This document shows positions 6,246-6,424 of a stretch of 6,424 nt of DNA, piece by piece. The position numbers and the translations under genes were made by a program. Every line of letters starts with the position of its first letter. The first letter of the stretch is position 1. The notes beneath the pieces are model-generated. The model saw only the letters and a program-made list of their open reading frames with translations. It was not told the DNA's origin and did not search any database. Origin of the DNA: Rhodococcus sp. IITR03 (GTDB lineage: Bacteria; Actinomycetota; Actinomycetes; Mycobacteriales; Mycobacteriaceae); NCBI GenBank assembly GCA_001017865.1, contig LATQ01000001.1:730767-737190 (forward strand), written 5' to 3'.

Positions 6246-6333
6246 CCGCAGTGACGTCTGTCAGCGTTCCGCAGGGACGTCTGTGAGCGTTCCGCAGTGA
6301 CACCTGTCGGCGTTCCGCAGGGACACCTGCGAG
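6246..6333. repeat. 23-bp tandem repeat, about 3.8 copies
   Basis: Units lie at 6246-6268, 6269-6291, 6292-6314 and a partial unit at 6315-6333. Each begins CCGCAGKGAC and complete units end GCGTT. Unit positions 7 (T, G, T, G) and 17 (C, G, C, G) alternate together, while positions 11-12 read GT, GT, AC, AC. This fits duplication of a 46-bp dimer followed by drift. It lies about 150 bp upstream of the HTH gene. The spacerless units are unlike CRISPR, and stops interrupt the plus-strand frame through the array. Confidence 0.9.
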
Positions 6334-6424
6334 AGCCTCGGGTGGATGCCCTGTCAGGCCGTCCCGGAGAGCCCCTCGCGGGCCGCGGGCGACGCTGATC
6401 GACGCCGCCCCGAGTTGCGCGGAG

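Larger units (their letters stand above)
6095..6424. other. Non-coding stretch upstream of the HTH gene
   Basis: No convincing complete gene is visible in these 330 bases. They hold the HTH SD, leader hairpin and candidate promoter, then the 23-bp tandem repeat. The last 90 or so bases on the minus strand include the in-frame reading SAQLGAASISVARG at the window edge. It resembles the end of a pyrroline-5-carboxylate reductase (proC, which precedes Rv0500A in M. tuberculosis), but no stop follows in that frame, so it is not annotated as a gene. Confidence 0.6.

Noticed and set aside
6246..6333. CRISPR array
   Set aside because: The 23-bp units abut with no spacers, and there are no cas genes.

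Overview
The window is GC-rich with actinobacterial gene content and order. It most likely comes from Rhodococcus or a close relative in the Mycobacteriales. From memory, most of the genes match the Mycobacterium tuberculosis Rv0500A-Rv0509 neighbourhood in reverse: BldC-type HTH protein, small ribosomal protein bS22, GalE2-like SDR, PlsC-type acyltransferase, SerB1-like HAD phosphatase, DUF836 glutaredoxin-like protein and hemA. Here a rex gene precedes hemA, as in Streptomyces. The genus is an inference; no search was run.

Layout, right to left because most genes are on the minus strand. 6095-6424 is non-coding, with a 23-bp tandem repeat (6246-6333) and a probable promoter and leader for the HTH gene. 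The HTH gene (5858-6094) is followed by the 33-residue bS22 gene (5495-5596), which ends in a strong hairpin terminator (5447-5480). Next comes a two-gene operon with an ATGA overlap: an SDR (4235-5341) and a glycerolipid-type acyltransferase (3255-4238). A plus-strand HAD-IB phosphatase gene (2174-3161) converges on it, with a 27-bp tandem repeat between the two stop codons. Divergent from the phosphatase gene is the glutaredoxin-like gene (1677-1965). Then comes rex (649-1517), overlapping hemA (1-652) by GTGA; hemA runs off the left edge.

Functionally, the left part is a redox and tetrapyrrole unit. An 18-bp inverted repeat, TTGTGCATGGCTTCACAA, fits the known actinobacterial Rex operator and overlaps the -35 of a good promoter in front of rex-hemA. 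This points to NADH/NAD+-responsive autoregulation that also controls entry into haem synthesis. The middle part looks like envelope or lipid metabolism (SDR, acyltransferase, HAD phosphatase with a C-terminal membrane helix).

Main caveat: hemA, rex, the glutaredoxin-like gene and the 3' end of the HAD gene are each broken by small indels, nearly all one-base changes in short runs. Repairing them restores conserved protein in every case. All lie in the left half (positions 211-3035), while the four genes to the right are intact. I read them as probable sequence errors. No wholly new system is evident. The most interesting items are the Rex operator-promoter and the two tandem repeats with alternating unit types.
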